A stretch of DNA of 64,000 nucleotides from JBPYCR01 sp051846935 (GCF_051846935.1 NZ_JBPYCS010000006.1:1-64000), one strand, 5' to 3'; positions 26,354 to 35,419 are shown, counted from the first letter of the stretch. Program-made: numbers and translations. Notes: generated from the sequence alone by a model not told the origin.

Positions 26354-27517
26354 TTGACCAAAAACGAATCATTAATACCATTAAAGATGTTGCTTTTCAG
26401 CTTTCATGCAACAAATACAATTATTATTAGCTTTTTGCCATTATATTTAAAATTTAAAGGGCTAACTGGAACAGAAATTGGCTGGGTATTGGCAATTGGA
26501 CCGCTTGCCTCTATTTTCTCTCAGCCGTTTTGGGGATATATGAGCGATAAATATAAAACGATTAAACGGATGTTGTTCATTTGTGTCATAGGTTTATTAA
26601 TAAGTAGTATAATTTTTTTCAAAATGAACGGGTTTATTGCCATTTTATGTGTTGGCGCGATTTTTTACTTTTTTTCCTCTCCAGTTGGAGCATTAAGTGA
26701 TAGCTTGGCGCAACGTAGAGCGTTCGATTTACGCGTTTCATTCGGAACAATCCGAACATGGGGATCTATTGGCTTCGCTTTCTCCTCTCTAGTAGTCGGC
26801 TGGGTATTAACATCAATCGGTATTGAACATATGATTTGGCCCTACCTCATTTTTGGGATTGCAATATTATTTATTGTCGTACGATTGACCGATGTAGAGA
26901 CTGATTCTGACCCAATTCAATTAAAAGACGTCAGTCAACTCGTTAAAAACAAACCTTTCATTCTCTTTTTACTATTTATGATGCTCATTACTATATCACA
27001 CCGTGCAAATGATAGTTTTATAGGCCTGTATATAACACAGCTTGGCGGAGCAGAGGGGCTCGTCGGTATCGCGTGGTTTGTTGGGGTAGCTAGCGAAGCA
27101 GCAGTGTTCGCAACAGCTGGTTTCTGGTTTCGTAAATATCATCCGTTTGTATTTATCGTTCTTGCCGGTGTACTCTATACACTTCGCTGGTTTTTATACG
27201 CGGCTGTCGATGCACCGTTTTATATTATTCTGTTACAAGTAACACACGGACTTACATTCGGTATCTTTTACGTGGCATCCTTTGATTACATCACAAGAAT
27301 TACGCCAAAGCTTCTGCAATCTACTGGGCACCTCGTCTATTATTCTGTATTTTTTGGAATATCGGGAATTATCGGTTCATTAATTGGTGGGGCGTTGATT
27401 GATTCCTTTGGAGGGTCGACTTTATATGCTGTCATGGGGGGAATTGCCTTAATTGGTACACTCTGTTTAGCTATATATCACTTTACTTCTTTTAGAAAGA
27501 AAAGTGTTCAATTTTAA
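26354..27517 (+). CDS. Major facilitator superfamily transporter (LacY/NupG-like MFS_1)
   Basis: 387 residues with twelve predicted membrane spans and the loop 2-3 motif as WGYMSDKYKTIKRM. The N-terminal FHATNTIIISFLPLYLKFKGLTGTEIGW layout and SFGTIRTWGSIGFAFSSL in span 4-5 resemble the YwbF/phenylpropionate-permease-like group of MFS proteins. Substrate unknown. Starts at TTG 26354 after GTGAGGAG. Ends before a bidirectional terminator shared with pbuG. Confidence 0.82.
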   Translation: MTKNESLIPLKMLLFSFHATNTIIISFLPLYLKFKGLTGTEIGWVLAIGPLASIFSQPFWGYMSDKYKTIKRMLFICVIGLLISSIIFFKMNGFIAILCVGAIFYFFSSPVGALSDSLAQRRAFDLRVSFGTIRTWGSIGFAFSSLVVGWVLTSIGIEHMIWPYLIFGIAILFIVVRLTDVETDSDPIQLKDVSQLVKNKPFILFLLFMMLITISHRANDSFIGLYITQLGGAEGLVGIAWFVGVASEAAVFATAGFWFRKYHPFVFIVLAGVLYTLRWFLYAAVDAPFYIILLQVTHGLTFGIFYVASFDYITRITPKLLQSTGHLVYYSVFFGISGIIGSLIGGALIDSFGGSTLYAVMGGIALIGTLCLAIYHFTSFRKKSVQF

Positions 27518-27614
27518 TGAAACAAACGTAATTTTCCTCCTACTTACATGCAAACAGGGCGGTCAAAAATGGTTAAGACGCTTAAAAGAAACTAGCTTTA
27601 CTCATTTGCACAAC

Positions 27615-27649
27615 AAAAAACGTGCCTATATAAACATGGCACGTTTTTT
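27615..27649. terminator. Bidirectional terminator between convergent genes
   Basis: AAAAAACGTGCC (27615-27626) pairs with GGCACGTTTTTT (27638-27649), giving a U-run in both directions. It stops the MFS gene (plus) and pbuG (minus). Confidence 0.88.
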
Positions 27650-27666
27650 ATTTTCCTTAAAAGATT

Positions 27667-29019
27667 TTAGCTTAAAAATATAAAGTACAATACAAATATT
27701 GCAAACAAGCCGTACATCACGGGATGAATTTCTTTTGCGCGACCTTTTAATATCATCGTAATCGGGTAGAAAATAAAACCGATTGCGATTCCAGTTGCAA
27801 TGCTATACGTAAGGGGCATTGTTACAATTGTTAGAAATGCAGGAACGGCAATCTCAAATTGATCCCAGTCAATGTCTTTTAAGGTTGTTGACATTAATAC
27901 TCCAACAATAATTAATGCTGGCGCGGTTACTTCTGCGGTTACAACACTTAGTAAAGGTGAGAAAAATAATGCTAATAAGAAAAAGCAAGCCGTAACGACA
28001 GCAGTAAACCCAGAACGCCCTCCAACACCTACACCTGCCGTAGATTCTACGTAGGAAGTTGTAGTGGAAGTACCTACGACCGATCCAACAACGGTAGCCG
28101 TGGAATCAGCAAATAATGCCTTCCCTGCGCGCGGAAGTTTGTTATCCTTCATTAATCCAGCTTGCGTAGCTACTGCTACAAGCGTTCCCGCAGTATCAAA
28201 AAAGTCCACAAATAAAAATGTTAATATAACGACAAACATTTGCATCGTAAAAATATCGCCAAAATGGGCAAAGGCTTGTCCAAACGTAGGAGCTAAGCTT
28301 GGAACTTCCCCAACAATCCCACCAATACCTTGCGGTGGATCAATTAATCCAAAAACCATCCCAGCTATCGAGGTAAGAATCATACCATAAAATATACCAC
28401 CACGAATATTCAAGCTTAACAGTGACACCGATACTATGATACCGAAAATTGCTAATAAAACGGTCGGCGCCGTTAAGTCCCCAATACCGACCAACGTTGC
28501 TTCATTGCCAACGATTATCCCCGCATTTTGAAAACCAATAAATGCAATAAATAGCCCTATACCGGCACCTACTGCCAATTTTAAATTTGGTGGAATCAAA
28601 TTAATAATTTTTTCCCGTAGACCAGTTAGTGTTAAAACGATAAAAATAAGTCCAGAAGCTAATACACCGGCCAAAGCTGTTTCCCAAGGTATCCCATATC
28701 CTAAAACGACAGTATACGCAAAAAATGCATTTAAACCCATTCCAGGTGCAAGCGCAATTGGATACCGAGCGATGATTCCCATGAATAAAGTACCTACTGC
28801 AGCAGCAATAGCTGTTGCTGTAAATACTGCACCTTGATCCATTCGTGTTACACCTTCCGGCAGCTCTTCAATACCAACTAGTGACAACGTTGCTGGGTTA
28901 ACAAAAAGAATATAAGCCATTGCTAAGAAGGTCGTTAATCCTGCCAGAAACTCCGTCTTATAATTTGTTCCTAATTCTTCAAACCGAAAATACTTTTTCA
29001 ATCGTTGTGTCCTCCTCAA
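27667..29019 (-). CDS. pbuG: Hypoxanthine/guanine permease (NCS2 family)
   Basis: 450 residues with about 12-14 membrane spans. N-terminus MRRTQRLKKYFRFEELGTNYKTEFLAGLTTFLAMAYILFVNP, shown here by its core EFLAGLTTFLAMAYI, and the GMGLNAFFAY, VDFFDTAGTLVAVATQAG and TSTTTSYVESTAGVGVGGRSG-type motifs identify the AzgA/PbuG branch. It imports guanine and hypoxanthine for salvage. It is preceded by a guanine riboswitch and terminator, as for B. subtilis pbuG, and in that organism guaA lies directly upstream, consistent with the guaA remnants further right. Confidence 0.94.
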   Translation of the reverse strand: MRRTQRLKKYFRFEELGTNYKTEFLAGLTTFLAMAYILFVNPATLSLVGIEELPEGVTRMDQGAVFTATAIAAAVGTLFMGIIARYPIALAPGMGLNAFFAYTVVLGYGIPWETALAGVLASGLIFIVLTLTGLREKIINLIPPNLKLAVGAGIGLFIAFIGFQNAGIIVGNEATLVGIGDLTAPTVLLAIFGIIVSVSLLSLNIRGGIFYGMILTSIAGMVFGLIDPPQGIGGIVGEVPSLAPTFGQAFAHFGDIFTMQMFVVILTFLFVDFFDTAGTLVAVATQAGLMKDNKLPRAGKALFADSTATVVGSVVGTSTTTSYVESTAGVGVGGRSGFTAVVTACFFLLALFFSPLLSVVTAEVTAPALIIVGVLMSTTLKDIDWDQFEIAVPAFLTIVTMPLTYSIATGIAIGFIFYPITMILKGRAKEIHPVMYGLFAIFVLYFIFLS

Positions 29020-29113
29020 ATGATAAATACTATAATTGCAAAATAATTTCGTGGAACTTTAGATGTTCCGTTGCATTTGCTTAAGCTTCCCTATTTGATA
29101 GGCTTATTAAACA

Positions 29114-29142
29114 ACAAAAAGCCCCGTAACGATACGGAGCTC
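29114..29142 (-). terminator. Riboswitch terminator before pbuG
   Basis: Minus-strand stem AGCTCCGTA/TACGGGGCT with a 4-base loop and a T5 run. It lies between the aptamer at 29224-29289 and pbuG and is the expected expression platform. Confidence 0.88.
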
Positions 29143-29223
29143 TACATACAGAACGCAAAAATAGAAAGATAAAAGCAAAAGGAAAGATTGTCGAAATCTC
29201 CTTTTCCCTTGAATCCTCTAATC

Positions 29224-29289
29224 TGCGTAGTCAGACTATTTACGGTAGTCTGGTAGAAACTCCAGGCCATATTTCCCAGATTATACGCG
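29224..29289 (-). promoter_or_regulatory. Purine (guanine-class) riboswitch aptamer upstream of pbuG
   Basis: P1 arms GCGTA/TACGC, L2 AATATGG, core GTTTCTACC, P3 CAGACTA/TAGTCTG with L3 CCGTAAA, junction TGACTAC with C at the specificity position (guanine/hypoxanthine). Same class as the purE leader aptamer but with different stems, so the two are independent copies of the regulon rather than a recent duplication. Confidence 0.93.
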
Positions 29290-29323
29290 ATCACCTATTA
29301 CGTTTTCACTTAAGCATAAAACT

Positions 29324-29352
29324 ATCATACATTTTTTTAGCCAACTCGTCAA
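29324..29352 (-). promoter_or_regulatory. Probable sigma-A promoter of pbuG
   Basis: On the minus strand, TTGACG (29352-29347), 17-bp spacer, TATGAT (29329-29324), placed about 35 bp before the riboswitch aptamer. Confidence 0.7.
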
Positions 29353-29485
29353 TCACAAATACGAACGTTAATTTATTTCCTGAGTGAATCGTTCGGATTT
29401 TACCAATTGTACACGGGACGACCTTTTCCTCGCTAAATTCTTGGCGTCCTTTTTATTCATTTTCATTTTTTGCTAAGAAATGAAT

Positions 29486-29698
29486 TTAGTCCTGATATTT
29501 ATTTAAACTATTATTACTCTCATGAAACGTGCGGAATTGACTCGGTGAGAAGCTTGTATTTCGCTTAAATGCATTGTAAAAACTAGAGATGCTTTGATAC
29601 CCAATCTGTGTACTATTAAGTTTCGTAGTTATTAGTAATTTTTCCGCTTTATTTACTCTAACCTTTTCTAAATACATTCGAGGCGTGCACGGCCTCAA
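29486..29698 (-). pseudogene. AraC-family regulator remnant
   Basis: 70-codon frame that matches only the end of an AraC-type helix-turn-helix domain: KVRVNKAEKLLITTKLN, then TQIGYQSISSFYNAFKRNT and SFSPSQFRTFH. The usual first helix-turn-helix and the effector domain are missing, and a few residues of the second motif (the VGF-type segment before YQS) are deleted. No ribosome site. It is a decayed fragment, not a functional regulator. Confidence 0.7.
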
Positions 29699-30009
29699 CT
29701 TCTGTAGCCCCTCTATCCGAGTCGCTACAATGATCTTCGGACGCTTGCTATTTCCGCAGGAGTCCGTCGATTTTTCGTTCCAGTCAGCTTAAAGAGGGAT
29801 AGTATCCTCTTTGCACACACTTCCATGCTGTTTCATTTGCATTGGAGTGTGTTTTTTTATATTTTGTATTGTATTTTGTTTCTACAGATTTTCGCTTGAA
29901 ATAAAGAGCGTGTTTCGATTCTTATAATTCGTGAAGTTTCTGTACCCATAAGCGAATCGACAAGTGATTTTTTCATCAACGTCATATTTCGTACAACCAC
30001 AATTATAAA
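29699..30009. other. Gene-free stretch with repeat-like sequence
   Basis: No coding frame. It contains a short perfect hairpin AAAGAGG/CCTCTTT at about 29791-29812 and a segment TTTCCGCAGGAGTC (around 29751) of the type found in scattered intergenic repeats. A plus-strand terminator is listed separately. Confidence 0.35.
29815..29858 (+). terminator. Terminator-like hairpin with no gene in front
   Basis: ACACACTTCCA pairs with TGGAGTGTGT (one bulge) and is followed by seven T on the plus strand. No plus-strand gene lies upstream, so it may be left over from a deleted gene. Confidence 0.55.
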
Positions 30010-30045
30010 AACGCCATTTGACAGCGAAACCGTTCAAATGGCGTT
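30010..30045 (-). terminator. Probable guaA terminator
   Basis: AACGCCATTTGA (30010-30021) and its complement (30034-30045) form a 12-bp stem; on the minus strand it is followed by TTTTTATAATT. It lies 98 bp beyond the presumed original guaA stop at the element boundary (30141-30146), so it is probably the host guaA terminator, now cut off from guaA by the inserted elements. Confidence 0.65.
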
Positions 30046-30137
30046 AACTGTAATTACTTTAATCCTTTACTAAAAGTAAGGAAAGGGACCCTATCTTTAT
30101 TCATCTAAAAAGTTGCGTGCTAATACGATGTATGTTG

Positions 30138-30158
30138 ATCATTCCCACTCTACTTTCA
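30138..30158. other. Left attachment site of the conjugative element (attL side)
   Basis: TCATTCCCACTC reads on the minus strand as GAG TGG GAA TGA, the Glu-Trp-Glu-stop end typical of GuaA. TCCCACTC (30143-30150) recurs at 54756-54763 next to another guaA end. The exact core length cannot be fixed from one sequence. Confidence 0.6.
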
Positions 30159-30244
30159 CCATGCATGGTATAGAGCAATATCATTGATTTTAAAGGGTTT
30201 TGAAGAAGTATCAATCCATATAAATTGATATAAAAAATTAAAAC

Positions 30245-30273
30245 AATGCAATTTTAATGCAATAAATGCAAAT
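30245..30273 (+). repeat. Left-end arm-type integrase sites
   Basis: AATGCAAT at 30245-30252 and 30256-30263 (11-bp period) plus a weaker AATGCAAAT at 30265. The same octamer occurs twice with 11-bp period at the right end of the element, as expected for binding by the integrase N-terminal domain. Confidence 0.6.
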
Positions 30274-30317
30274 CACTGCTTAGGGTTATCACTAAAATAT
30301 TTGATATCTTAAACAAG

Positions 30318-30345
30318 AGACGTTTCATATTGAAGCGTCTTTTTT
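30318..30345 (+). terminator. Terminator near left end of the element
   Basis: AGACG-TTCA / TGAA-CGTCT hairpin with a T6 run on the plus strand. It would block transcription entering the element from the chromosome, or end a short transcript starting near the attachment site. Confidence 0.7.
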
Positions 30346-30480
30346 CATGAGAAAAATTAGTGATAAAAACTTAAAATCTCGTCTTACACTTTTATCATTT
30401 CAATAAATATATTTAAAGTCATTTGAATGGTTTTCACCTACAGATGACTTTTTTAGTTTTTGAGATTCGAGGTGAAATAT

Positions 30481-31572
30481 TTGATAGATAACATTTCTAA
30501 AAATAATTATAACACAAATTTAAAATTAGGTAGTCTTTTTGATGGAATCGGTGTCTTCCCCCTCTCCGCTTCTCGTTATGGAATTACACCAACATGGGCA
30601 AGTGAAATTGAAAAAGTACCTGTATCTATTACAAAACACCACTTTCCTAACATACTCCATCTCGGAGATATTACAAAAATAGATGGTAAAAAAATACCGC
30701 CTGTTCATATCATTACCTTTGGTTCACCTTGTCAAAACTTATCAAATATCGGTAAACGAGAAGGATTAGCAGGTAGTCAGTCCAGCTTGTTCTACCATGC
30801 AATCCGAATTATCGAGGAAATGAGGTGTGCAACGAATGGAACATATCCAGTTATCGCTGTTTGGGAAAACGTCATGGGAGCTTTTTCATCAAATAACAGG
30901 TTGGATTTTAAAGCCGTGTTGGAGTCGTTCACAAATACCGAAATTCCAATGCCTACTTCTGGAGTCTGGGCAAAAGCAGGAATGGTCCGAGGGAATGAAA
31001 TTGATGTGTGCTGGCGCGTGTTGGATGCCCGATATTGGGGAAAGCCCACACTTCCTCAAAGAAGAAGACGTATCTTCCTCGTGGCAGATTTTGGAGGAAC
31101 ACGTTCCAGAGAAATATTATTTAAAACCCGCAAACTGCAATCATTTTCTGCGTCTTGCGGGGAAGGCAGGACATCCTCCACCGCAGCCAGTCGAAGATCT
31201 TTTGAAAAAGCAAGGAGGAAAATACCCGTTGTCCGTCCCTTTCAAGAAAGACGTATGCGAAGTACCGCAAAAGATAAAAACAAATCAGGATTCATTGGAA
31301 GTTTCGGACGGACAAATGACCCTTTCCCAACTTTGCTAGCTGGTTCAGTCAATATTTTTTCTTTTTGGTATGAAGGGAAAGAAGATGAAGGTTATATCCG
31401 ACAACTAACACCATTGGAATGTGAACGTTTAATGGGATTACCAGAGGGCTGGACAGCTTTTGGAATTAATAGTGAAGTCATTAGTGATTATGCGAGATAT
31501 AAAGCGATTGGAAATGCGATTGCTGTACCATGTGTGGAATATATTATGGCTGGTATTGCAGAAGTTTTATAG
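30481..31572 (+). CDS. DNA (cytosine-5)-methyltransferase
   Basis: 363 residues from TTG 30481, six bases after GAGGTG. C5-methyltransferase motifs in order: LGSLFDGIGVFPL (I, SAM binding), ITFGSPCQNLS (IV, catalytic Cys), VIAVWENVMGAF (VI), QRRRRIFLVADF (VIII), and LTPLECERLMGLPEGWT plus YKAIGNAIAVP (IX-X). No restriction endonuclease gene is adjacent, so it looks like a solitary enzyme that may protect the element from host restriction; ArdA encoded 5 kb away serves a related purpose. First gene inside the conjugative element. Target sequence unknown. Confidence 0.93.
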   Translation: MIDNISKNNYNTNLKLGSLFDGIGVFPLSASRYGITPTWASEIEKVPVSITKHHFPNILHLGDITKIDGKKIPPVHIITFGSPCQNLSNIGKREGLAGSQSSLFYHAIRIIEEMRCATNGTYPVIAVWENVMGAFSSNNRLDFKAVLESFTNTEIPMPTSGVWAKAGMVRGNEIDVCWRVLDARYWGKPTLPQRRRRIFLVADFGGTRSREILFKTRKLQSFSASCGEGRTSSTAASRRSFEKARRKIPVVRPFQERRMRSTAKDKNKSGFIGSFGRTNDPFPTLLAGSVNIFSFWYEGKEDEGYIRQLTPLECERLMGLPEGWTAFGINSEVISDYARYKAIGNAIAVPCVEYIMAGIAEVL

Positions 31573-31653
31573 ATAAATCAACTAACGTGTGTGTGACAAA
31601 TTCCATCTGTCATGCTTTTTTATTGGCCATATCAATAAGGGAGTGTGGTTCTA

Positions 31654-31839
31654 TTGGAAGAAAATGAAGCAAAGGTGATGGAATGGATTGATGATCATTT
31701 TGTTATGAATGAAATTGAGATTGAAGACTTTCCTTTTTTTCCTTATGGGAAATTGATACGTGATGAAAATGGAGAAACAATGGTTGTATTTTGGTGTGTC
31801 ATTTATGGACGTGTTGATTATCGTCTACAAGAAACATAA
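31654..31839 (+). CDS. Small acidic hypothetical protein
   Basis: 61 residues (MEENEAKVMEWIDDHFVMNE...) from TTG 31654 placed nine bases after AAGGGAG; a GTG three codons earlier is too close to that site. Ten or more Asp/Glu and a Tyr/Phe/Val-rich second half (VVFWCVIYGRVDYRL). Not recognised. It follows the methyltransferase with a weak TGACA/TGTCA hairpin and T6 run (about 31597-31621) in between, so it may belong to the transfer operon instead. Confidence 0.6.
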   Translation: MEENEAKVMEWIDDHFVMNEIEIEDFPFFPYGKLIRDENGETMVVFWCVIYGRVDYRLQET

Positions 31840-31940
31840 GGAGTGATTTGTAAATGTATATGTCTCGTTCTCCTCCCTTCTCTTAGCTTCTGACATTTAT
31901 GGATAAATAAAAATATAAATTAGAAAAGAGGTAATGAAAG

Positions 31941-32255
31941 ATGGAATTGAAACATGTTATTCCAAACATGGAAAAAACATTTGGAAATTTAGAATACGCT
32001 GGAGAAGGCAAAGTTGAACAGCGACGGATTAATGGACGCATGACCACTCTTTCTAGGAGCTATAATCTGTATTCCGATATTCAACGTGCAGATGATGTTG
32101 AGGTGATTCTCCCGCAAGAAGCAGGAGAAAAGTTCTTTGAACATGAGGAAAAAGTAAAACTAGTCAATGCAAGGATTACCGCAGAGGGATATAAAATTGG
32201 AGAACGGGGTTTCACAAATTACATTTTACATGCAGATGACATGGTAAAAGCATAA
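31941..32255 (+). CDS. DUF961 family protein (Tn916 Orf23/YdcP type)
   Basis: 104 residues: MELKHVIPNMEKTFGNLEYA and MTTLSRSYNLYSDIQRADDVEVILP are typical of the DUF961 proteins that open the transfer module in Tn916- and ICEBs1-class elements. In ICEBs1 the homologues are named helper of relaxase processing factors (HelP) and assist strand unwinding at oriT. AGAGG lies upstream of the ATG. Followed by a second DUF961 gene 13 bp later. Confidence 0.88.
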   Translation: MELKHVIPNMEKTFGNLEYAGEGKVEQRRINGRMTTLSRSYNLYSDIQRADDVEVILPQEAGEKFFEHEEKVKLVNARITAEGYKIGERGFTNYILHADDMVKA

Positions 32256-32268
32256 GGAGGAAAAAGAT

Positions 32269-32649
32269 ATGAGGTTAGCACAAGGTATTGTCATTGATAA
32301 AGAAAAGACTTTTGGATTATTAAAATTTTCGGCATTACGACGTGAAGTTTTCCTTCAAAACGAAGATGGCACGGTATCAACCGAGGTAAAAGAACGCACC
32401 TATGACTTAAAGTCTCGTGAACAAGGTCGCATGATTCAAGTGAGTCTTCCTGCTTCCGTTCCACTAAAAGAATTTGATTATAATGCTGAAGTAGAACTTA
32501 TGAATCCTGTCGCAGATACAGTCGCAAATGCAACATTTCGTGGCGCAGATGTTGATTGGTATATAAAGGCAGATGACTTAGTCTTAAAGGGAAAAGCGGC
32601 AACATCAACTAGTAACGTTCCAAAGTCTATCCCTAGTAAGGAAAAATAA
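32269..32649 (+). CDS. DUF961 family protein (Tn916 Orf22 type)
   Basis: 126 residues, paralogous to its upstream neighbour (RLAQGIVIDKEKTFGLLKFS, RTYDLKSREQGRMIQVSLP). Ribosome site GGAGGAAAAAG precedes the ATG. Its TAA overlaps the ATG of the coupling protein gene, so the two are translated together. C-terminus has a short Lys/Ser-rich tail. Role as for the first DUF961 protein: relaxosome accessory by family knowledge. Confidence 0.87.
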   Translation: MRLAQGIVIDKEKTFGLLKFSALRREVFLQNEDGTVSTEVKERTYDLKSREQGRMIQVSLPASVPLKEFDYNAEVELMNPVADTVANATFRGADVDWYIKADDLVLKGKAATSTSNVPKSIPSKEK

Positions 32650-33989
32650 TGAAAGCTTTTAGAAGACGAGGGAAACGAATTCGAGAGAGTGATGTATCCC
32701 TCGTTTTTCAATTTGTATTCTTTAGACTGGTTGGTATATGGATCGCTTCTTTTATCCCTTTTCATCTGTCATTTTTACTTTCTACAATGTGGCAGCTTGA
32801 TCAATTTCAAGCACATTTTATGAGTACGTATGGATTGATTTCACTGGTGATTAGTTTAGTGATGGTAGCTGGCTGTATTTTTGTTTATTATCGGTATCGA
32901 TATGATCGTATCAGACAGATTATTCACCGCCAAAAACTTGCTAAAATGATCCTGGAAAATGGTTGGTATGAAACGAAACAGGTACAATCAAGTAGCTTCT
33001 TTAAAGACATACCAAATGGAAAAGCAAAAGATAAAATTAGTCACTTTCCTAAAATGTATTATCGGCTGGAAAAAGGATTGCTTCATATTCAAACAGAAAT
33101 CACATTGGGAAAATATCAAGAGCAATTATTAAACCTCGAAAACAAACTGGAAAGTGGTTTGTACTGTGAGTTGGTATCGAAAGAATTACATGATTCTTTT
33201 GTAGAATACATCTTGCTCTATGACACAATTAATAGTCGTATTTCCATTGATGAAGTAATCGCAGATAATGGCAGTTTAAAGCTTATGGACTCAATGTATT
33301 GGGATTATGATAAACTCCCCCATATGTTAATCGCTGGTGGAACAGGTGGTGGGAAAACGTACTTTATTCTCACACTGATTGAAGCGCTGTTAAAAACAGA
33401 TGCAAAGCTGTATATCTTAGATCCCAAAAATGCAGATTTAGCGGATTTAGCCACTGTTATGCCTGATGTGTACTACAAAAAAGAAGATATGAAGGCATGT
33501 ATTGATCAATTCTATGATGACATGATGGCCCGCAGTGAGGATATGAAACAGATGAAGGGCTATAAAACAGGGGAAAACTATGCTTATTTAGGCTTATCTC
33601 CTCACTTTTTAGTCTTTGATGAATATGTCGCATTCATGGAAATGCTTGTTTCCAAGGAAAATACCGCTGTGTTAACCAAACTAAAACAAATTGTTATGTT
33701 AGGTAGACAAGCAGGGTTTTTCCTTATTCTCGCCTGTCAACGTCCAGACGCAAAATATCTTGGCGATGGGATTCGTGATCAGTTTAATTTTCGGGTTGCT
33801 TTAGGTCGTATGAGTAAACTTGGATATGGCATGATGTTCGGTAGTGACGTACAAAAGCAATTTTTCTTAAAACAGATCAAAGGACGAGGGTATGTTGATA
33901 AAGGGGATAATGTCATTTCTGAATTTTATACACCACTTGTCCCTAAAGAACATGATTTTTTAAATGAGATTGCTAAACTAGCCCAATAA
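32649..33989 (+). CDS. FtsK/SpoIIIE-type conjugative coupling protein (Tn916 Orf21, ConQ-like)
   Basis: 446 residues. Two N-terminal membrane spans (about residues 17-40 and 55-85), then the motor domain with Walker A IAGGTGGGKTYFIL (about residue 230), Walker B FLVFDEYVAFME and sensor LACQRPDAKYLGDGIRDQFN. It should link the relaxase-DNA complex to the membrane channel and pump DNA. Sits immediately upstream of oriT, as in Tn916. Confidence 0.93.
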   Translation: MKAFRRRGKRIRESDVSLVFQFVFFRLVGIWIASFIPFHLSFLLSTMWQLDQFQAHFMSTYGLISLVISLVMVAGCIFVYYRYRYDRIRQIIHRQKLAKMILENGWYETKQVQSSSFFKDIPNGKAKDKISHFPKMYYRLEKGLLHIQTEITLGKYQEQLLNLENKLESGLYCELVSKELHDSFVEYILLYDTINSRISIDEVIADNGSLKLMDSMYWDYDKLPHMLIAGGTGGGKTYFILTLIEALLKTDAKLYILDPKNADLADLATVMPDVYYKKEDMKACIDQFYDDMMARSEDMKQMKGYKTGENYAYLGLSPHFLVFDEYVAFMEMLVSKENTAVLTKLKQIVMLGRQAGFFLILACQRPDAKYLGDGIRDQFNFRVALGRMSKLGYGMMFGSDVQKQFFLKQIKGRGYVDKGDNVISEFYTPLVPKEHDFLNEIAKLAQ

Positions 33990-34066
33990 AGGCTGCCAAG
34001 TGCGGCGGCGTGCGAAGCGAAAGCCGACGTGCTGGGCTAAGCCTGCGTGGCGATAGCCACGCCTTA

Positions 34067-34090
34067 ACCCCCCATTTCTAACAGGGGGGT
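34067..34090. other. Origin of transfer (oriT) core
   Basis: Between coupling protein and relaxase genes, arms ACCCCCC (34067) and GGGGGGT (ending 34090) flank ATTTCTAACA. This closely matches the oriT inverted repeat and CTAACA nick-region pattern of the Tn916/ICEBs1 relaxase family. Two further hairpins lie upstream in 33990-34066, including GTGGCGATAGCCAC. The relaxase encoded next to it is of the right family. Confidence 0.8.
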
Positions 34091-34161
34091 AGAAAAACAA
34101 TAAGAAACTGTTCCAAAGACCAATAATACCTGATGGCACAACGGTTTGGAGCATATGAAGA

Positions 34162-34195
34162 AGATGTCAGCTTTTAACCTTTAGTTGACATCTCT
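34162..34195 (+). terminator. Hairpin before the relaxase gene
   Basis: AGATGTCA and TGACATCT arms followed by CTTTTGT on the plus strand, just upstream of the relaxase ribosome site. It may attenuate transcription entering the relaxase gene from the upstream transfer genes. Confidence 0.65.
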
Positions 34196-34216
34196 TTTGT
34201 GTTGGGAGGAATGTAT

Positions 34217-35419
34217 ATGAATCAAATACCTTGGTATCAACGATTAAAAGAAAAACGATTGAAATACGGTGTGTCGCAAAATAAACTGGCTGTTCATATT
34301 GGAATCTCAAGACAGTATATTAGTGAAATTGAAAGAGGAAAAGTAACTCCGACCCAAACATTACAAAATGCTCTGTTCGATATTTTAGAACAATTTAATC
34401 CAGATGCTCCACTCGAAATTTTGTTTGACTATGTGCGGATTCGATTTTTAACGACAAACCCGAAGCCTGTCATTGAAGATATTTTGAAACTCAAAATGGA
34501 GTACATGTTGCATGAGGATTTTGCTTTTTACTCTTATATGGAACAATACGTTTTTGGTGATATCGTTGTCATGGTTTCACCCGATGAAGATAAAGGTTGT
34601 TTACTCGAACTTAAAGGAAAAGGATGTAGACAATTTGAGAATTTCCTACTAGCCCAGCAACGAACATGGTTCGACTTTTTTATGGAAGTGTTTCGGACTG
34701 GTGGTGTTTTTAAACGGATTGATCTTGCGATAAACGATAAGACAGGCATATTGGATATTCCGTTTCTAACTAACAAATGTCGTAATGAAGAATGTATTTC
34801 CGTTTTTCGTAGTTTTAAAAGCTACCGTTCTGGTGAACTTGTACAGAATGAAGAAAAGCCTGACATGGGAAATACGTTATATATCGGTTCGTTAAAAAGT
34901 GACGTGTACTTTTGTGCGTATGAGAAAGATTACGAGCAATACATGAAACATGGAACATCACTCGAAGATACAGATGTGAAAAACCGTTTTGAAATTCGTT
35001 TAAAGAATGATCGTGCTTATCACGCGATTGTAGATTTAATGACGTATGAAGATGCTGGACGAACCGCCTTTTCGATTATTAATCGGTATATTCGTTTTGT
35101 CGATAAAGACGAAGAAAAACGGCGAAGCAGTTGGAAAATGAATAAAGCATGGCAACGATTTATTGATCTAGGCGTGAATAGAAAAATTTCTTTAACGACA
35201 AAACCTGAACCCTATACGTTTGAAAAGTCACTAAGGTGGCTTGCTCGACAAGTTGCACCTACTTGGAAATTAGCAACAAAGATAGATGAACTCAATCAAA
35301 CGAATGTAATTGAGGACATGTTGGAGCAAGTAAAGTTATCCGACCGTCACCAAAAGATACTCATGCAACAAACCATTCCTATCGAGAAAGTGATTCAACC
35401 GCTATCAGATAATGAATGA
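34217..35419 (+). CDS. Relaxase / replication initiation factor (Tn916 Orf20, NicK-like)
   Basis: 400 residues from ATG 34217, six bases after GGAGGA. The N-terminus is an XRE-type helix-turn-helix (QRLKEKRLKYGVSQNKLAVH... ISRQYISEIERGKVTPT), followed by a Rep_trans domain with RVDLAIN-like FKRIDLAINDKTGILDI and ENRFEIRLKNDRAYHAI. These HUH-less MobT-type enzymes nick oriT and can start rolling-circle replication of the excised element. Next to oriT as expected. Confidence 0.93.
   Translation: MNQIPWYQRLKEKRLKYGVSQNKLAVHIGISRQYISEIERGKVTPTQTLQNALFDILEQFNPDAPLEILFDYVRIRFLTTNPKPVIEDILKLKMEYMLHEDFAFYSYMEQYVFGDIVVMVSPDEDKGCLLELKGKGCRQFENFLLAQQRTWFDFFMEVFRTGGVFKRIDLAINDKTGILDIPFLTNKCRNEECISVFRSFKSYRSGELVQNEEKPDMGNTLYIGSLKSDVYFCAYEKDYEQYMKHGTSLEDTDVKNRFEIRLKNDRAYHAIVDLMTYEDAGRTAFSIINRYIRFVDKDEEKRRSSWKMNKAWQRFIDLGVNRKISLTTKPEPYTFEKSLRWLARQVAPTWKLATKIDELNQTNVIEDMLEQVKLSDRHQKILMQQTIPIEKVIQPLSDNE

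Noticed and set aside
30827..31339. 170-codon plus-strand frame inside the methyltransferase gene
   Set aside because: Overlaps it in another frame; the methyltransferase frame carries all conserved motifs on both sides, so no frameshift is needed.
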